DNA from: CBDCME01 sp965218865
Lineage (GTDB): Bacteria; Pseudomonadota; Alphaproteobacteria; JAAXGF01
Direction of reading: 5' to 3'
DNA length: 56,131 nucleotides
Assembly (NCBI GenBank): GCA_965218865.1
Contig: CBDCME010000064.1
Coordinates: 1-56,131, forward strand
The notes under the pieces are model-generated. The model ran no database searches. It was not told where the DNA came from and worked only from the letters and a program-made list of their open reading frames with translations. Each line of letters starts with the position of its first letter. Positions within the stretch are counted from its first letter, which is position 1. The position numbers and the translations under genes are program-made. Below, in pieces: positions 29,187 to 37,558 of this stretch.

Positions 29187-30350
29187 CCAACCGCCCTTAA
29201 CATTGACTTGTGCGAGCCCACGCTCTGAGGCCGATGGACATGATCTTCCAAGGTCGGTCGGTCAGGTTGTTCCAGGCTTGGCAAGAGGCCTCGACGATGG
29301 CTTCATAGGAGTCGAAGACACGATTGGAGAGCCAGTTCTGGCGGAGGTATTGCCAGACATTTTCGGCGGGATTGAGCTCCGGGGACTTGGGTGGCAAAGG
29401 CACGAGGGAGATGTTCTCCGGGATGCCGAGTTTGGCAGTGGTGTGCCATGCGGCTTGGTCGAGCAGCACGACGGCATGGGCGTTTGGGGCAACGGCCCGG
29501 CTGATTTCCTCGAGATGCAGGTCCATGGCTTCAGTATTGGCGCGCGGCATGACCAGCGCCGCGCCCTCACCGCGCTCGGGGCAGATGGCGCCGAAGAGAT
29601 ACGCCGAAGAGGTCCGTAGGTCCTTGACCTGGCGCGGGCGCGATCCCTTTGGGGCCCACTGGCGCACCAGGCTGTTCTTCTGGCCGACGCGCATTTCATC
29701 TTGAAACCAAACCTCGATGGGCGTGTCCGGTGGCTGTGCCGCTACGATTTTCGCCAAGTGTTCGGGAAAACTTTTTTTTAAATTCCTCCTGTGCCCGCGC
29801 ATCCTGGCCGACGTGGCGCGGGCGCGCGGAAATATGCGAGAACCCGAGCGCGGCCAGCAGCTTGCCGACGCTCCGCTCGTGATAGTCCACGCCGAAGCGC
29901 GTTCGGATCAGTTGCTTGAGATCGATGCAGCGCCAGCGCACGACCCCATCCCGTTCGGGATCGGGACCGGCCTCGATAGCCCGCGAAAGCGCCGCCATTT
30001 GCGACGGCGTCAACCGACGCAACGCCCCGTTCGGCTTGCGGTCGATCAGACCGGCCGGACCTCCCGCGTTGAACCGGTGAACCCAGTCCCGCAACGTCTG
30101 CCGATCCATGCCGCCAATACCCGCCGCGCACGCTCGATCCATCCCATCGTAGATGGCCGCCATCGACAAAAGCCGTCGCGCCTGGTTCCCATCATCGCTC
30201 CGTGCCGCAAGAACACGGACTCTTTCAGCATCAAAGTCGTTTCGCAAAGGAATCGTTGGCATTGAACACACTCCCTTGTTGCCAACAACCTTGAATCACA
30301 CAAAACCTAGCGTGTAAACCTTTGCGCGAGTCAAACTCTAGGGCGGTTGG
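29187..30350 (-). mobile_element. IS630-family element, copy C (1164 bp)
   Basis: Ends CCAACCGCCC and GGGCGGTTGG with TA on each side (29185-29186 and 30351-30352). The left flank is half a MITE-like repeat, and the right flank does not contain the missing half. This suggests that a deletion or recombination followed insertion, although TA is found on both sides. Confidence 0.92.
29197..30262 (-). CDS. IS630-family transposase, two frames joined by slippage, copy C
   Basis: Frame 1 starts at the ATG at 30262 and frame 2 ends at 29197. The slippery A8 run and DDE residues are as in the other two copies. It shares GALRR with copy B and the ARTSQC C-terminus with copy A, and has its own NNLTDRPW change. 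The stretch 30351-30546 to its right has no recognisable gene. Confidence 0.88.
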
Positions 30351-30546
30351 TATAAGCTGTTACGATTTCTCGCCATGGTCCGTAGTAACGAGGCCGTGTC
30401 GGAGACCGTCTCCCCGTTTGGGCAGCGGCAACGATGGGGGTCACGCAACAATTGGGAATTAAATACGGTAGTGCCCCCGGTGGCCTTGCTGGCACTTGAA
30501 CGCGAAAGGGCCAGCGGTTAGGCTAGGCTCATGCCTAGCGCTGAAA

Positions 30547-30861
30547 TCATCCGTCTCGATCGATATACACGCGCCGCAAATCGGAGCAAACCAGAAGCGC
30601 GGCATCGCGAATCCCCTTCCGAATCTCCCGAAGCTCGTGGACAACCAGATCATCCTGGGCGCCAAGATCGCGAAGGTGTCCCCGCGCCATCTGGACAAGG
30701 CGTTCTTTTGAGACGGAAAGACGGATCGTTCTACCATCTTCTAAATCCGATTCCAGGAGCCAAGCTGCGGCTTGCCCTTCGGTTTCCCAAAGGCGGGAAT
30801 CAAGTAATTCAGGAATATCCTTAGTCTCTCTCGGACTCCTGATTTTCTCGTCACTTACCAT
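30547..30861 (-). CDS. hypothetical protein, 104 residues
   Basis: A charged soluble protein (for example EDGRTIRLSVSKERLVQMAR and DLGAQDDLVVHELREIRKGI) without signal peptide or membrane segment. I do not recognise a family. The amino acid composition looks protein-like and the gene lies 30 bp after an exported hypothetical protein on the same strand. The ribosome-binding site is weak, so the start is uncertain. Confidence 0.45.
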   Translation of the reverse strand: MVSDEKIRSPRETKDIPELLDSRLWETEGQAAAWLLESDLEDGRTIRLSVSKERLVQMARGHLRDLGAQDDLVVHELREIRKGIRDAALLVCSDLRRVYIDRDG

Positions 30862-30891
30862 CTTCGTCGCCGTTATGTGGAGTGGTGGAGA

Positions 30892-31308
30892 TCAGTCGAT
30901 TGCGAGATCGATATCGCGGCACGCTTTGAACACCTCGTCAAACTTGGATGGTGCGCGCCATAGATACGGCACGAACGTCTTTTTGATGAAGGCGGCGGCG
31001 CTCGGAACGAAGAAACCGGCGAATGGTGCCCCCCCGTAATATCTCCCGCTCGAATCCTGCATATCGCAATAACCGCATACGAATACCAGGTCGCCCTTCC
31101 GGCCGGATTCTACGTTCCAGAGAATGACCGAGTCTTCCCGGTCCCTGATTTCCATGACAGTTTTTATCCCGTTGAGCACAGCCAGCCGCTCCAGTGAGTT
31201 AAGACGGACAGGAGACTCTATTTTTTGCAACTCGATCGATCTGGCTTGACCGACTGCCATGAACGCGAGAATCAAGGCTAGGTTCAGAAATTTAAGCAGT
31301 CTGCGCAT
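30892..31308 (-). CDS. exported hypothetical protein
   Basis: A 138-residue protein with a convincing signal peptide (MRRLLKFLNLALILAFMAVG, then QARSIE). The mature part contains a CGYCD pair of cysteines and ends ACRDIDLAID; the last part (FIKKTFVPYLWRAPSKFDEV) looks amphipathic. The family is unknown. It is the first gene of a possible two-gene unit on the minus strand. Confidence 0.55.
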   Translation of the reverse strand: MRRLLKFLNLALILAFMAVGQARSIELQKIESPVRLNSLERLAVLNGIKTVMEIRDREDSVILWNVESGRKGDLVFVCGYCDMQDSSGRYYGGAPFAGFFVPSAAAFIKKTFVPYLWRAPSKFDEVFKACRDIDLAID

Positions 31309-31356
31309 CGCACACTCCACGATTGACACCCAGCTCCCCCTTGGTGCCGGGCCGCT

Positions 31357-31478
31357 GCAACCTTCACGGCAAATCGTGGAGTCCTGCCTATTCGCCAGCG
31401 CGGGGAGCTAACCCACGCGGGACAAGGGCTATTGTATTCGGCAGGCGACCCGACCAATCGGGTTGCCATGAAGGTTGC
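31357..31478. repeat. inverted repeat of 16 bp enclosing about 90 bp
   Basis: GCAACCTTCACGGCAA (31357-31372) pairs with TTGCCATGAAGGTTGC (31463-31478), 15 of 16 positions. The interior is GC-rich with smaller complementary segments. It may be a structured RNA or the remains of a small element; I see no gene in 31309-31506. Confidence 0.45.
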
Positions 31479-31506
31479 GGAGTGCAGTATACCACAGCGT
31501 GGCGGC

Positions 31507-31537
31507 TCTTGACACCTCTTGACGCTATATGACACTG
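31507..31537. repeat. left part of a 10-bp tandem repeat array
   Basis: Three units: TCTTGACACC, TCTTGACGCT and ATATGACACTG. The array resumes on the far side of the ISAs1-type element at 33618. The last ten bases are also the element's target-site copy. Confidence 0.6.
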
Positions 31538-33617
31538 CAGGAACAATTTTTAGTCGCGGTTGAGGGTTCGGGATGAGTGGGATCGTGCTCGGTGCACGGG
31601 GTTCGGGGAGCCCCGAGCTTGCCTCGACGACGTCATGGGGACTGCTCGAAGCCACCGGACGGCGTTTTCGGATTCGACAGGCACACCGGTCCGCCCGCGC
31701 CGCTCGGCGGCACGTCCCGGTCCGGGGGAGAGGCGTGCTGTCTCAGGCGATGGGCGCGGTCATGATCGCGTCGAGGGCCTCCTGCGCCCGGGCGGCATAG
31801 TGCCGGTTGGCCTCGGGCAGATAACGGAAGCGTCCGTCGCAGCGCACGATGGCGATGGCCGCGTTGGTCAAGCAGGCGAGATTTCTGGGCAGGTGACGCA
31901 CGTAGGCCCGGCATCGGTCTTCGTCGTAGGTGAAGTCGCGCACGTAGTGCAGGCGGTTCTCGATATGCCAGTGGTTGCGCACCAGTTCGAGCAACTCCTC
32001 GGGTCCGGCGCGCTCTGCGCCGAGCGAGGTGAGGCTCCAGGTCACCTTGATGCTGCGCTTGCCGGTCTTGAGGATCTCGCGTTCGCGCTCGATGCGCATG
32101 GCCTGGCGTCGCCCGTGGAGGTTGGCGTAGCCGTCCCACTCGGCAGCGGAGAGGTCGACGACGGCGCAGCGTCGGCGCTCGATGCGGCCATGGCCCTTGT
32201 CGACGGTTTCGTGCCAGAGCGCATCGCTGAAGTCGATCGCCTTGAGGTCTTCGAAGATCATCTCCTGGTTGTCCTTGACCGCGCTCATCACGTAGTCGGC
32301 GCGACGCCCGAGCAGGCAGCGCGCGGTCTCGTGCTGAGCGTGCATCGCGTCCATGGTGACGATCCGGCCTGTGAGGTCGAGGCCGCTGGAGAGTTCGCGC
32401 ACGGCCGGGATTTCGTTGCTCTTGCGGTCGACCTCGACCTGCCCGAGGACCACGCCGGTGTCGTGCTCGACCGCCGCCACCATCATCCTGCGCCCGTCTT
32501 CGGTCTGCTTCGAGGCGCCGCGCAGATCCTTTCCGTCCATGGCGACCGGCGCGTGCGCGCTGCCATGCTGGCCGGTCCACTGGCTAATCGCGTTGTCCAG
32601 GGTCTCTGGCGGCAGGGCGGTGAGGGTCTTGTGGAAGGTGGTGATCGCGGGCGGGGTGTAGCGCTGTTTGGAAGGGCTCCAGAACGCACCCACCGCCTCG
32701 AGCTGCTCCTGGGAGAGCAGGGCGGCGAACTGGGCGAACGCGTTCACCCCCCGGTATCCGGCAAGCCGGGCGGCGACGGCGATCACCAGAATGGTGTTGA
32801 GCGCATAGCGCTTGCCCCGGGCATGGCGGTACTCGGGCACCTCACCCAGACACTCGAACAGGCTGCGCAGCCGGGGCGCGGCCATCGGCTCGGTGTGCTG
32901 CTCGGCGTTCCAGTGTGCCGGCATCCCGGTACGGCTCAGCGCCTCGGGGGCGCCGTCTGTCAGTCCGAACACGAAGACCTCCTTGGGCTGACCGTGGTGG
33001 CGCCAGCGCGCTGCCCCTCCGGGCTCACGGGCAAAGCCCCGCGTCAGCCCCAGAGAGCGCCAGTTCGACGCGCGGTAGCAGGTGCCGGCAAATCGCGAGA
33101 CGTCCACGAACGTCTCCGCCAGAAGAGCCGGATATCCGTGCACCGCCTGGATGTCCTCAGACAGCCGCCGCAGGCTCAGCCCCAGCACACGGGAGGCCAG
33201 GTTCGGCACTCGGCCAGGCGTCAGAATGACGAAGCGCGAGTTGTTGGCGATCAGATGCAGACGCCGGAACTGCTGCTCGGCCGACCACCCGATCCAGCGA
33301 TCACGCGCGCCCAGCTTGAACGCGCCGGGCTGCCAGCCGATCAGTGCGAGCCAGGTCTCGCCATGCACCGCGACATGGCGCAGGCCCTTGCCGATGACGC
33401 CGTGGAACGCCAGGTAGTGGTGCTGCTCCACCAACCGGTCCCAGCGCCGGTGCTCCTGCGCGCCCCAGGTCGGACGCACCGTGACCGCGCGCAAATCAAT
33501 GGACGAATCCGAGACCGGCAGCGTCGCCATGACCGGCACACTGCCACACCGAGAATGAAATGGCCAGCGCCGCGATCACCTCACCCTGATCACTGGGCGG
33601 ACAAAAAACTAGCCCTG
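31538..33617 (-). mobile_element. ISAs1-family element with DruA-like passenger domain (2080 bp)
   Basis: The right end reads, on the minus strand, CAGGGCTAGTTTTTTGTCCG; the left end is CAGGAACAATTTTTAGTCGC. These are imperfect terminal inverted repeats. TATGACACTG lies outside both ends (31528-31537 and 33618-33627), a 10-bp duplication. Because the site is itself a run of 10-bp repeats, the duplication could in part be pre-existing. The element holds one uninterrupted gene. Confidence 0.82.
31743..33530 (-). CDS. ISAs1-family transposase fused to an N-terminal DruA-like (DUF4338) domain
   Basis: A 595-residue protein from the ATG at 33530 (a GTG at 33539 would add three). Residues about 15-195 resemble DUF4338, the domain of the Druantia protein DruA: EQHHYLAFHGVIGKGLRHVA, WLALIGWQPGAFKLGARDRW and RVPNLASRVLGLSLRRL, then LLAETFVD and GTCYRASNW. 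From about residue 220 it is an ISAs1 DDE transposase: SLFECLGEVPEYRHARGKRY, VAMDGKDLRGASK, VTMDAMHAQHETA, YVMSAVKDNQ and RNHWHIENRLHYVRDFTYDED. ISAs1 transposases alone are about 370 residues, so the N-terminal part is a true addition. There is no interruption. Confidence 0.85.
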   Translation of the reverse strand: MATLPVSDSSIDLRAVTVRPTWGAQEHRRWDRLVEQHHYLAFHGVIGKGLRHVAVHGETWLALIGWQPGAFKLGARDRWIGWSAEQQFRRLHLIANNSRFVILTPGRVPNLASRVLGLSLRRLSEDIQAVHGYPALLAETFVDVSRFAGTCYRASNWRSLGLTRGFAREPGGAARWRHHGQPKEVFVFGLTDGAPEALSRTGMPAHWNAEQHTEPMAAPRLRSLFECLGEVPEYRHARGKRYALNTILVIAVAARLAGYRGVNAFAQFAALLSQEQLEAVGAFWSPSKQRYTPPAITTFHKTLTALPPETLDNAISQWTGQHGSAHAPVAMDGKDLRGASKQTEDGRRMMVAAVEHDTGVVLGQVEVDRKSNEIPAVRELSSGLDLTGRIVTMDAMHAQHETARCLLGRRADYVMSAVKDNQEMIFEDLKAIDFSDALWHETVDKGHGRIERRRCAVVDLSAAEWDGYANLHGRRQAMRIEREREILKTGKRSIKVTWSLTSLGAERAGPEELLELVRNHWHIENRLHYVRDFTYDEDRCRAYVRHLPRNLACLTNAAIAIVRCDGRFRYLPEANRHYAARAQEALDAIMTAPIA

Positions 33618-33668
33618 TATGACACTGTTAGACGATGTTAGACACTGTTAGACACTGTTAGATACCGC
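33618..33668. repeat. right part of a 10-bp tandem repeat array
   Basis: Consecutive units TATGACACTG, TTAGACGATG, TTAGACACTG, TTAGACACTG and TTAGATACCG. With the left part at 31507-31537, about seven units form a direct array immediately upstream of the ribosome-binding site at 33683. It is a candidate operator or iteron array. Confidence 0.7.
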
Positions 33669-33695
33669 GATATTCTCTCCACAAAGGAGTCAGCC

Positions 33696-33851
33696 ATGCC
33701 ACAGGCAGCGAGCACCGACGCTGGTTCTCACCAGCCCAGGAAAGCGGAAATGGAAGAGTCAATCGTGATCGACGGGACGCCCGAGGAAATCGCGGCCGCG
33801 ATGCTGGAGGGCGGAGCGAAGCGGAAAAAACCCCTAGAGGGACGTAATTAG
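33696..33851 (+). CDS. small hypothetical protein, 51 residues
   Basis: The ATG at 33696 has AAAGGAG at 33683-33689, an excellent ribosome-binding site. The protein is soluble; MEESIVIDGTPEEIAAAML is its most structured-looking part, and it ends with a basic tail (GGAKRKKPLEGRN). It could be a small regulator acting on the repeat array directly upstream, but no known DNA-binding fold can be read from it. It opens a same-strand gene set that continues at 33957. Confidence 0.55.
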   Translation: MPQAASTDAGSHQPRKAEMEESIVIDGTPEEIAAAMLEGGAKRKKPLEGRN

Positions 33852-34395
33852 GAAGGGGGGAAAGGCTCGGAGGCCGCAAGGGGCGGAAATGGAGATCGTC
33901 TAGATCCAGGCGGGGCGATCTGCGGCAACGCCAACAAGCGGAGAGATAAGGGCGGTATGGCGATTCACGTCGATATAAATGCGAGGGTTATATCTGAAAA
34001 TCACTGCGCATTCCTAGCTAGACCGGGAAAGGGGTGTAGATATTTAAATCTTTTTAGAAAAATGCAGGCCATCGGTCCAGACCTACCTTTCATGAAATTA
34101 AAGCCCGGAGTTCCTATCGCGGAACACGATGATTTGGACGACATGCTCAAGAGGGCGGTTGCTTACAGACGATGGAGGCCGAAAGCGCGAAGAGAAGATC
34201 CGCCCCCGGAAGAGTTGTTTTACTACAGGCATGAACGTCGTGTGCACACTAAATCCGCCATCCAATTCGTGAAAATATTGAAGGGGTATTTTGAAATAGC
34301 CAAGAAAGGCGACTTGGCGCTTGTTCCCCCTTCCGCGTGGAAATCAGATGCTTTGTTGATCGAATTCTCTACTGACCCTCATGATTTCATATATA

Positions 34396-35961
34396 GTCGT
34401 CCGTGAAGAACCCTGATTTCAAGCTGAAGCGGCGATTGGGTTTGCGGTGGGGTGCGAGATGTCGCTGAGGAGCGCGGCCAGGATTTGGACAAACAAACGC
34501 CTCAGCCATTTGAGGACAAGGCGGTAGTTGTAGCCGGCGCCGGCGAGGATGGCGTTGATCTTGTCGCCGTCGCGGCCTTTGAGGAAGTTGCGCCCCAGCC
34601 TGCCATCGCTCTTGAGATGTCCGATCACGGCCTCGACGGCGGAGCGCCGCCTGAGCTCCTTCTTGATCGTCGGCGTGATGCCGCGTTTCTGGCCTGATCT
34701 AAAGACGCGGTGTTTGTTGGGGTAATCGTGGCCCTGGTATCCCTTGTCGACATAGATGCGCTCGGCCGATATCCCCGTCCAGCGTTCCATCTCTTCGATC
34801 ACCTGCCTCAAGGTGTGGCCATCATAGGGATTGCCGTGGAAGGCCTTGACGTGGGCGACGAACTGGCCGCCGGGGGGGCGGGAATTGGTCGCCGCCACGG
34901 AGACCTTGCAGCCGAACTCGTACGGCTTGTGCGCCTTCCCTTTGCCGATGCATTCGACCTCGGGCGCGTGGAGCGAATAGACCTTGGGCAAGGGGTCGCG
35001 CCGCTTCTGGGTCGACACCCGCTCGGCCAGCCACAAGGGGCGGCGGAAGGTATCCCGTAGGCTCTCCTCCTGGGCCGTCTTGCGGCGGATGTCGCGGACG
35101 GTGCGCCCGAGATAGGTCTTGAGCTTGCGCAGGGCCTTGTTGGCCCGCTTGTGCTGTTTGGCATGGCGGTAGCGGCCTTGCATGATCAACGCCCTCTTGC
35201 CCAGGCGGGTATAGGACTGACGCAGGGCAATGCCGTGCTCCCGTGCCAGTCGCACCAGCCGCTCGCGGGCTCGTTGCATCAGTTTGGCGTCGGTCGGAAA
35301 GGCAATCGCCTTCTCTTGTACGGTGGTGTCCACCGTCACCCGCTCGAGGTCCTTCTCCCGCAGCGCCCCCACCCGGTGGGCCACGGCCAGGCTCTCCTGG
35401 AATACCTTCTCCAAACCTTCCGGCCCGATCCGGTCCCGCCACCGGGTCATCGACGAGCGCTCCATGGGCAGCTCATGCTGAAAGTACTCTTCGCCGCAGA
35501 AGCACTGGAAGTATGGGTCGTAGACCCAGCGCTCGCAGACCTCCTCATCCGAGAGATCGAACATATGCTTGAGGATGTGCAGCCCAACCATCAACCGCGT
35601 CGGGACCCCCGGCCGACCCTCCTCCGAATACAAGGCTTCATAGGTCTCGTCGAAGAAAGTCCACGCGATCCGGCCCCCCAACACCACCAACTCGTGGCGC
35701 AGGTTGATGATGTTTTCGAACCGCGAGCGGAACAGGTCCTCTATTCCCGATGACACCTTGCGCGATGGCTTCATCACAGTTCTCCAATCCCAATCGACGG
35801 GAGCAGAGAATCACGTTCCGCAACGGAAGGGAATCCCCAAAATCAATTATTTCAAATCACAAGCTTTTCAGGCCCAAAACCCGTTTTCTTGCAAATCCGA
35901 TTACTTCGCCAAACCGAAAGAACTACCAACATCAGCCGCTTACGCGTTCTTCACGGGCGAC
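34396..35961 (-). mobile_element. IS5-type element, copy X (1566 bp)
   Basis: Ends GTCGTCCGTGAAGAAC and GTTCTTCACGGGCGAC, with the direct repeat TATATA outside both (34390-34395 and 35962-35967). It is the same length as copy Y (46127-47692). The insertion splits an otherwise open gene. Confidence 0.9.
34419..35774 (-). CDS. IS5/IS1182-like transposase, copy X
   Basis: A 451-residue transposase, intact. The N-terminal domain has RPGVPTRLMVGLHILKHMFD and FCGEEYFQHELP. The catalytic region has ERVTVDTTVQEKAI (first Asp), ERIYVDKGYQGHDYP (second Asp) and RRRSAVEAVIGHLKSDGRLG (Glu). The length fits the larger IS5-type transposases. The protein is apparently identical to copy Y. Confidence 0.9.
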   Translation of the reverse strand: MKPSRKVSSGIEDLFRSRFENIINLRHELVVLGGRIAWTFFDETYEALYSEEGRPGVPTRLMVGLHILKHMFDLSDEEVCERWVYDPYFQCFCGEEYFQHELPMERSSMTRWRDRIGPEGLEKVFQESLAVAHRVGALREKDLERVTVDTTVQEKAIAFPTDAKLMQRARERLVRLAREHGIALRQSYTRLGKRALIMQGRYRHAKQHKRANKALRKLKTYLGRTVRDIRRKTAQEESLRDTFRRPLWLAERVSTQKRRDPLPKVYSLHAPEVECIGKGKAHKPYEFGCKVSVAATNSRPPGGQFVAHVKAFHGNPYDGHTLRQVIEEMERWTGISAERIYVDKGYQGHDYPNKHRVFRSGQKRGITPTIKKELRRRSAVEAVIGHLKSDGRLGRNFLKGRDGDKINAILAGAGYNYRLVLKWLRRLFVQILAALLSDISHPTANPIAASA

Positions 35962-36667
35962 TATATAGGGAAGTTCCGTACGGCAAAGACTATTTAGTGG
36001 ACATGCTTGTCAGGAGATTCAGAGAGATAGGCACCGTGCAAAAACGCTTCCTTCCTAGGCATATTTTGGATGTTGTAACTAAGCCAAATGGCTTTATTCA
36101 ATTCGGAAAGCCGGATACAAATGACTTAACTTATTTAGTCTATGATGATTTTTCGAAAGATAACAAATATACGAGTAAATTTCACGTCAGAGAACATGAA
36201 TACAATTTAGAGTATGATTTTTACTTTGCGGCATCCGTAAAAGTAGTTTCTTCGAATATTAAGGCATCTTCTGAGGGTGCTGGCGAGCCATATTCATTTG
36301 AAGCCGCTATTCGGGGAGATTTTAGCGACTATGCTCCCACGCTGCAATCCAACGTGAACTCTCCAGGGTGGCTGAGGCTAAGTGACTATCGCATCACTCC
36401 TCTGGTGGTTTCCGTTCTTTTCGCTCTGGCGGTACATGTTGGCAATGAGGCCGTTCAGGCCGCCCAGGATGGGCAGATCACCATTGGGAATTCTAAGGCA
36501 CCGGATGATGATCCTTGCGTGGCCCAGGTATGTAAGGAAACTCTTGATTTTTTGAAATTTCTCAGACTCGATGATTGGGCTCCGGCCTGCGAATTGGCTC
36601 GCAAGGCAAATGCTGGAGGTGGCGTGCGTTCTCAATCAAAAGTCTCCCTTCCAGAGGACCAATAGCC

Positions 36668-37186
36668 ATGCAGAAATTGAGGGCTGCGTTGGACAGTTAC
36701 TCATGGCTCCCTCTGGTGTTGTCAGGGGGGGGGATCGCGGTCGTTACGGCTCTCGCTACGTGGATTGCGGCGGAAACTCAGGATTTCACATCCAATTATA
36801 GGTCCCTATTAGAGGGAGAAATAGAGGAGGCACAGAAAAGCGTCCGACAAGTACAAGACTCTCTTATACTTCTTTCAATGGTGGCAAATGGAAAAAGAGA
36901 AATCTCTCCTGATGTTATCAGACAATTCGATCAAAATATGTTGGATCTTCTTGAAAAATATGAATCATTGACTGGTCTCTTGCCAGAGACGGAGGAAGAA
37001 TTCAATAATTATCGCAAATCCATGGTAGTATTGTCATCTTCTGTAGGAAAGTTGACTGGACCACTGAACGCCAAAAGATTTGTTGAAAGCGTATCAGAAT
37101 GGTACTCCGCCAAGAAGAAATTTGATCAGAAGGTCGAAGCTGCCCGCATAAGCTTTTTCACGGCAATAGTCATGATCTTTCGCTAA
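36668..37186 (+). CDS. membrane-anchored coiled-coil protein, unknown
   Basis: A 172-residue protein with one N-terminal membrane helix (WLPLVLSGGGIAVVTALATW, about residues 12-34) and a long helical, partly coiled-coil soluble part (LLEGEIEEAQKSVRQVQDSL; NMLDLLEKYESLTGLL). A short hydrophobic patch ends it (ISFFTAIVMIFR). I know no family for it. It starts 2 bp after the stop of the interrupted 378-residue gene and shares its AT-rich base use, so the two probably form a unit. Confidence 0.6.
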   Translation: MQKLRAALDSYSWLPLVLSGGGIAVVTALATWIAAETQDFTSNYRSLLEGEIEEAQKSVRQVQDSLILLSMVANGKREISPDVIRQFDQNMLDLLEKYESLTGLLPETEEEFNNYRKSMVVLSSSVGKLTGPLNAKRFVESVSEWYSAKKKFDQKVEAARISFFTAIVMIFR

Positions 37187-37251
37187 ATTTAGGTGCCCAG
37201 GGCGACCACGTTCCCGCCGCCAATCATGATTTAAACAAAGGAGTCAGGCAA

Positions 37252-37458
37252 ATGGAAGTTTCAGCATCGCAGTCGGATGAAATACGAGACCTTCTATCTG
37301 CGAAGGGCCGTGCAGGTAGATCAGAGCAAAAAACAATAAGGAGAAAACTTCGGGACATTGGTTTTCGAATTACCGACTTCGACAGGAGTTACAGGGGATT
37401 CACGGTCGCCGATTTTGACCGGATGGTGGGGGCAGGTAGGATCGTGATTCGGGATTGA
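37252..37458 (+). CDS. small hypothetical protein, 68 residues
   Basis: The start has AAAGGAG about 9 nt upstream, with the same AAAGGAGTCAG string as the leader of the 51-residue gene at 33696. The protein is basic in the middle (KGRAGRSEQKTIRRKLRDIG) and ends TVADFDRMVGAGRIVIRD. The C-terminal RKLRDIGFRITDFDR resembles small proteins found near toxin or restriction genes, but I cannot name a family. Confidence 0.55.
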   Translation: MEVSASQSDEIRDLLSAKGRAGRSEQKTIRRKLRDIGFRITDFDRSYRGFTVADFDRMVGAGRIVIRD

Positions 37459-37558
37459 AGGGGAGAGAACCATAACGCCCAAGATAAAGTTCAACCAACA
37501 AGATCGGCTCGGGATCATAGGCCCGCTTGAGAAACACCATAACGTCAAACTGAAACAA

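Larger units (their letters stand above)
33957..36665 (+). pseudogene. unknown protein (378 residues when rejoined) interrupted by an IS5-type element
   Basis: Codons run from the ATG at 33957 to 34395 and, after removing the IS and one copy of its TATATA duplication, continue in frame from 35968 to a TAG at 36663-36665. The rejoined protein (MAIHVDINARVISENH ... DPHDFIYREVPYGKDYLVDM ... KVSLPEDQ) is soluble and charged. I do not recognise the family. The sequence is clearly AT-richer than the core genes, indicating transfer. The stop is 2 bp before the next ATG, implying a translationally linked partner. As it stands the first part stops inside the IS at 34404-34406. Confidence 0.7.

Noticed and set aside
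31560..33641. A 693-codon open frame on the plus strand, opposite the ISAs1-type transposase
   Set aside because: It is a GC-rich antisense frame over a gene with clear family motifs; its own protein is low in structure and rich in Arg, Ala and Gly.
33618..33668. Possible CRISPR array
   Set aside because: Units are 10 bp with no spacers and no cas genes nearby; it is a simple direct-repeat array. I saw no CRISPR anywhere in the window.
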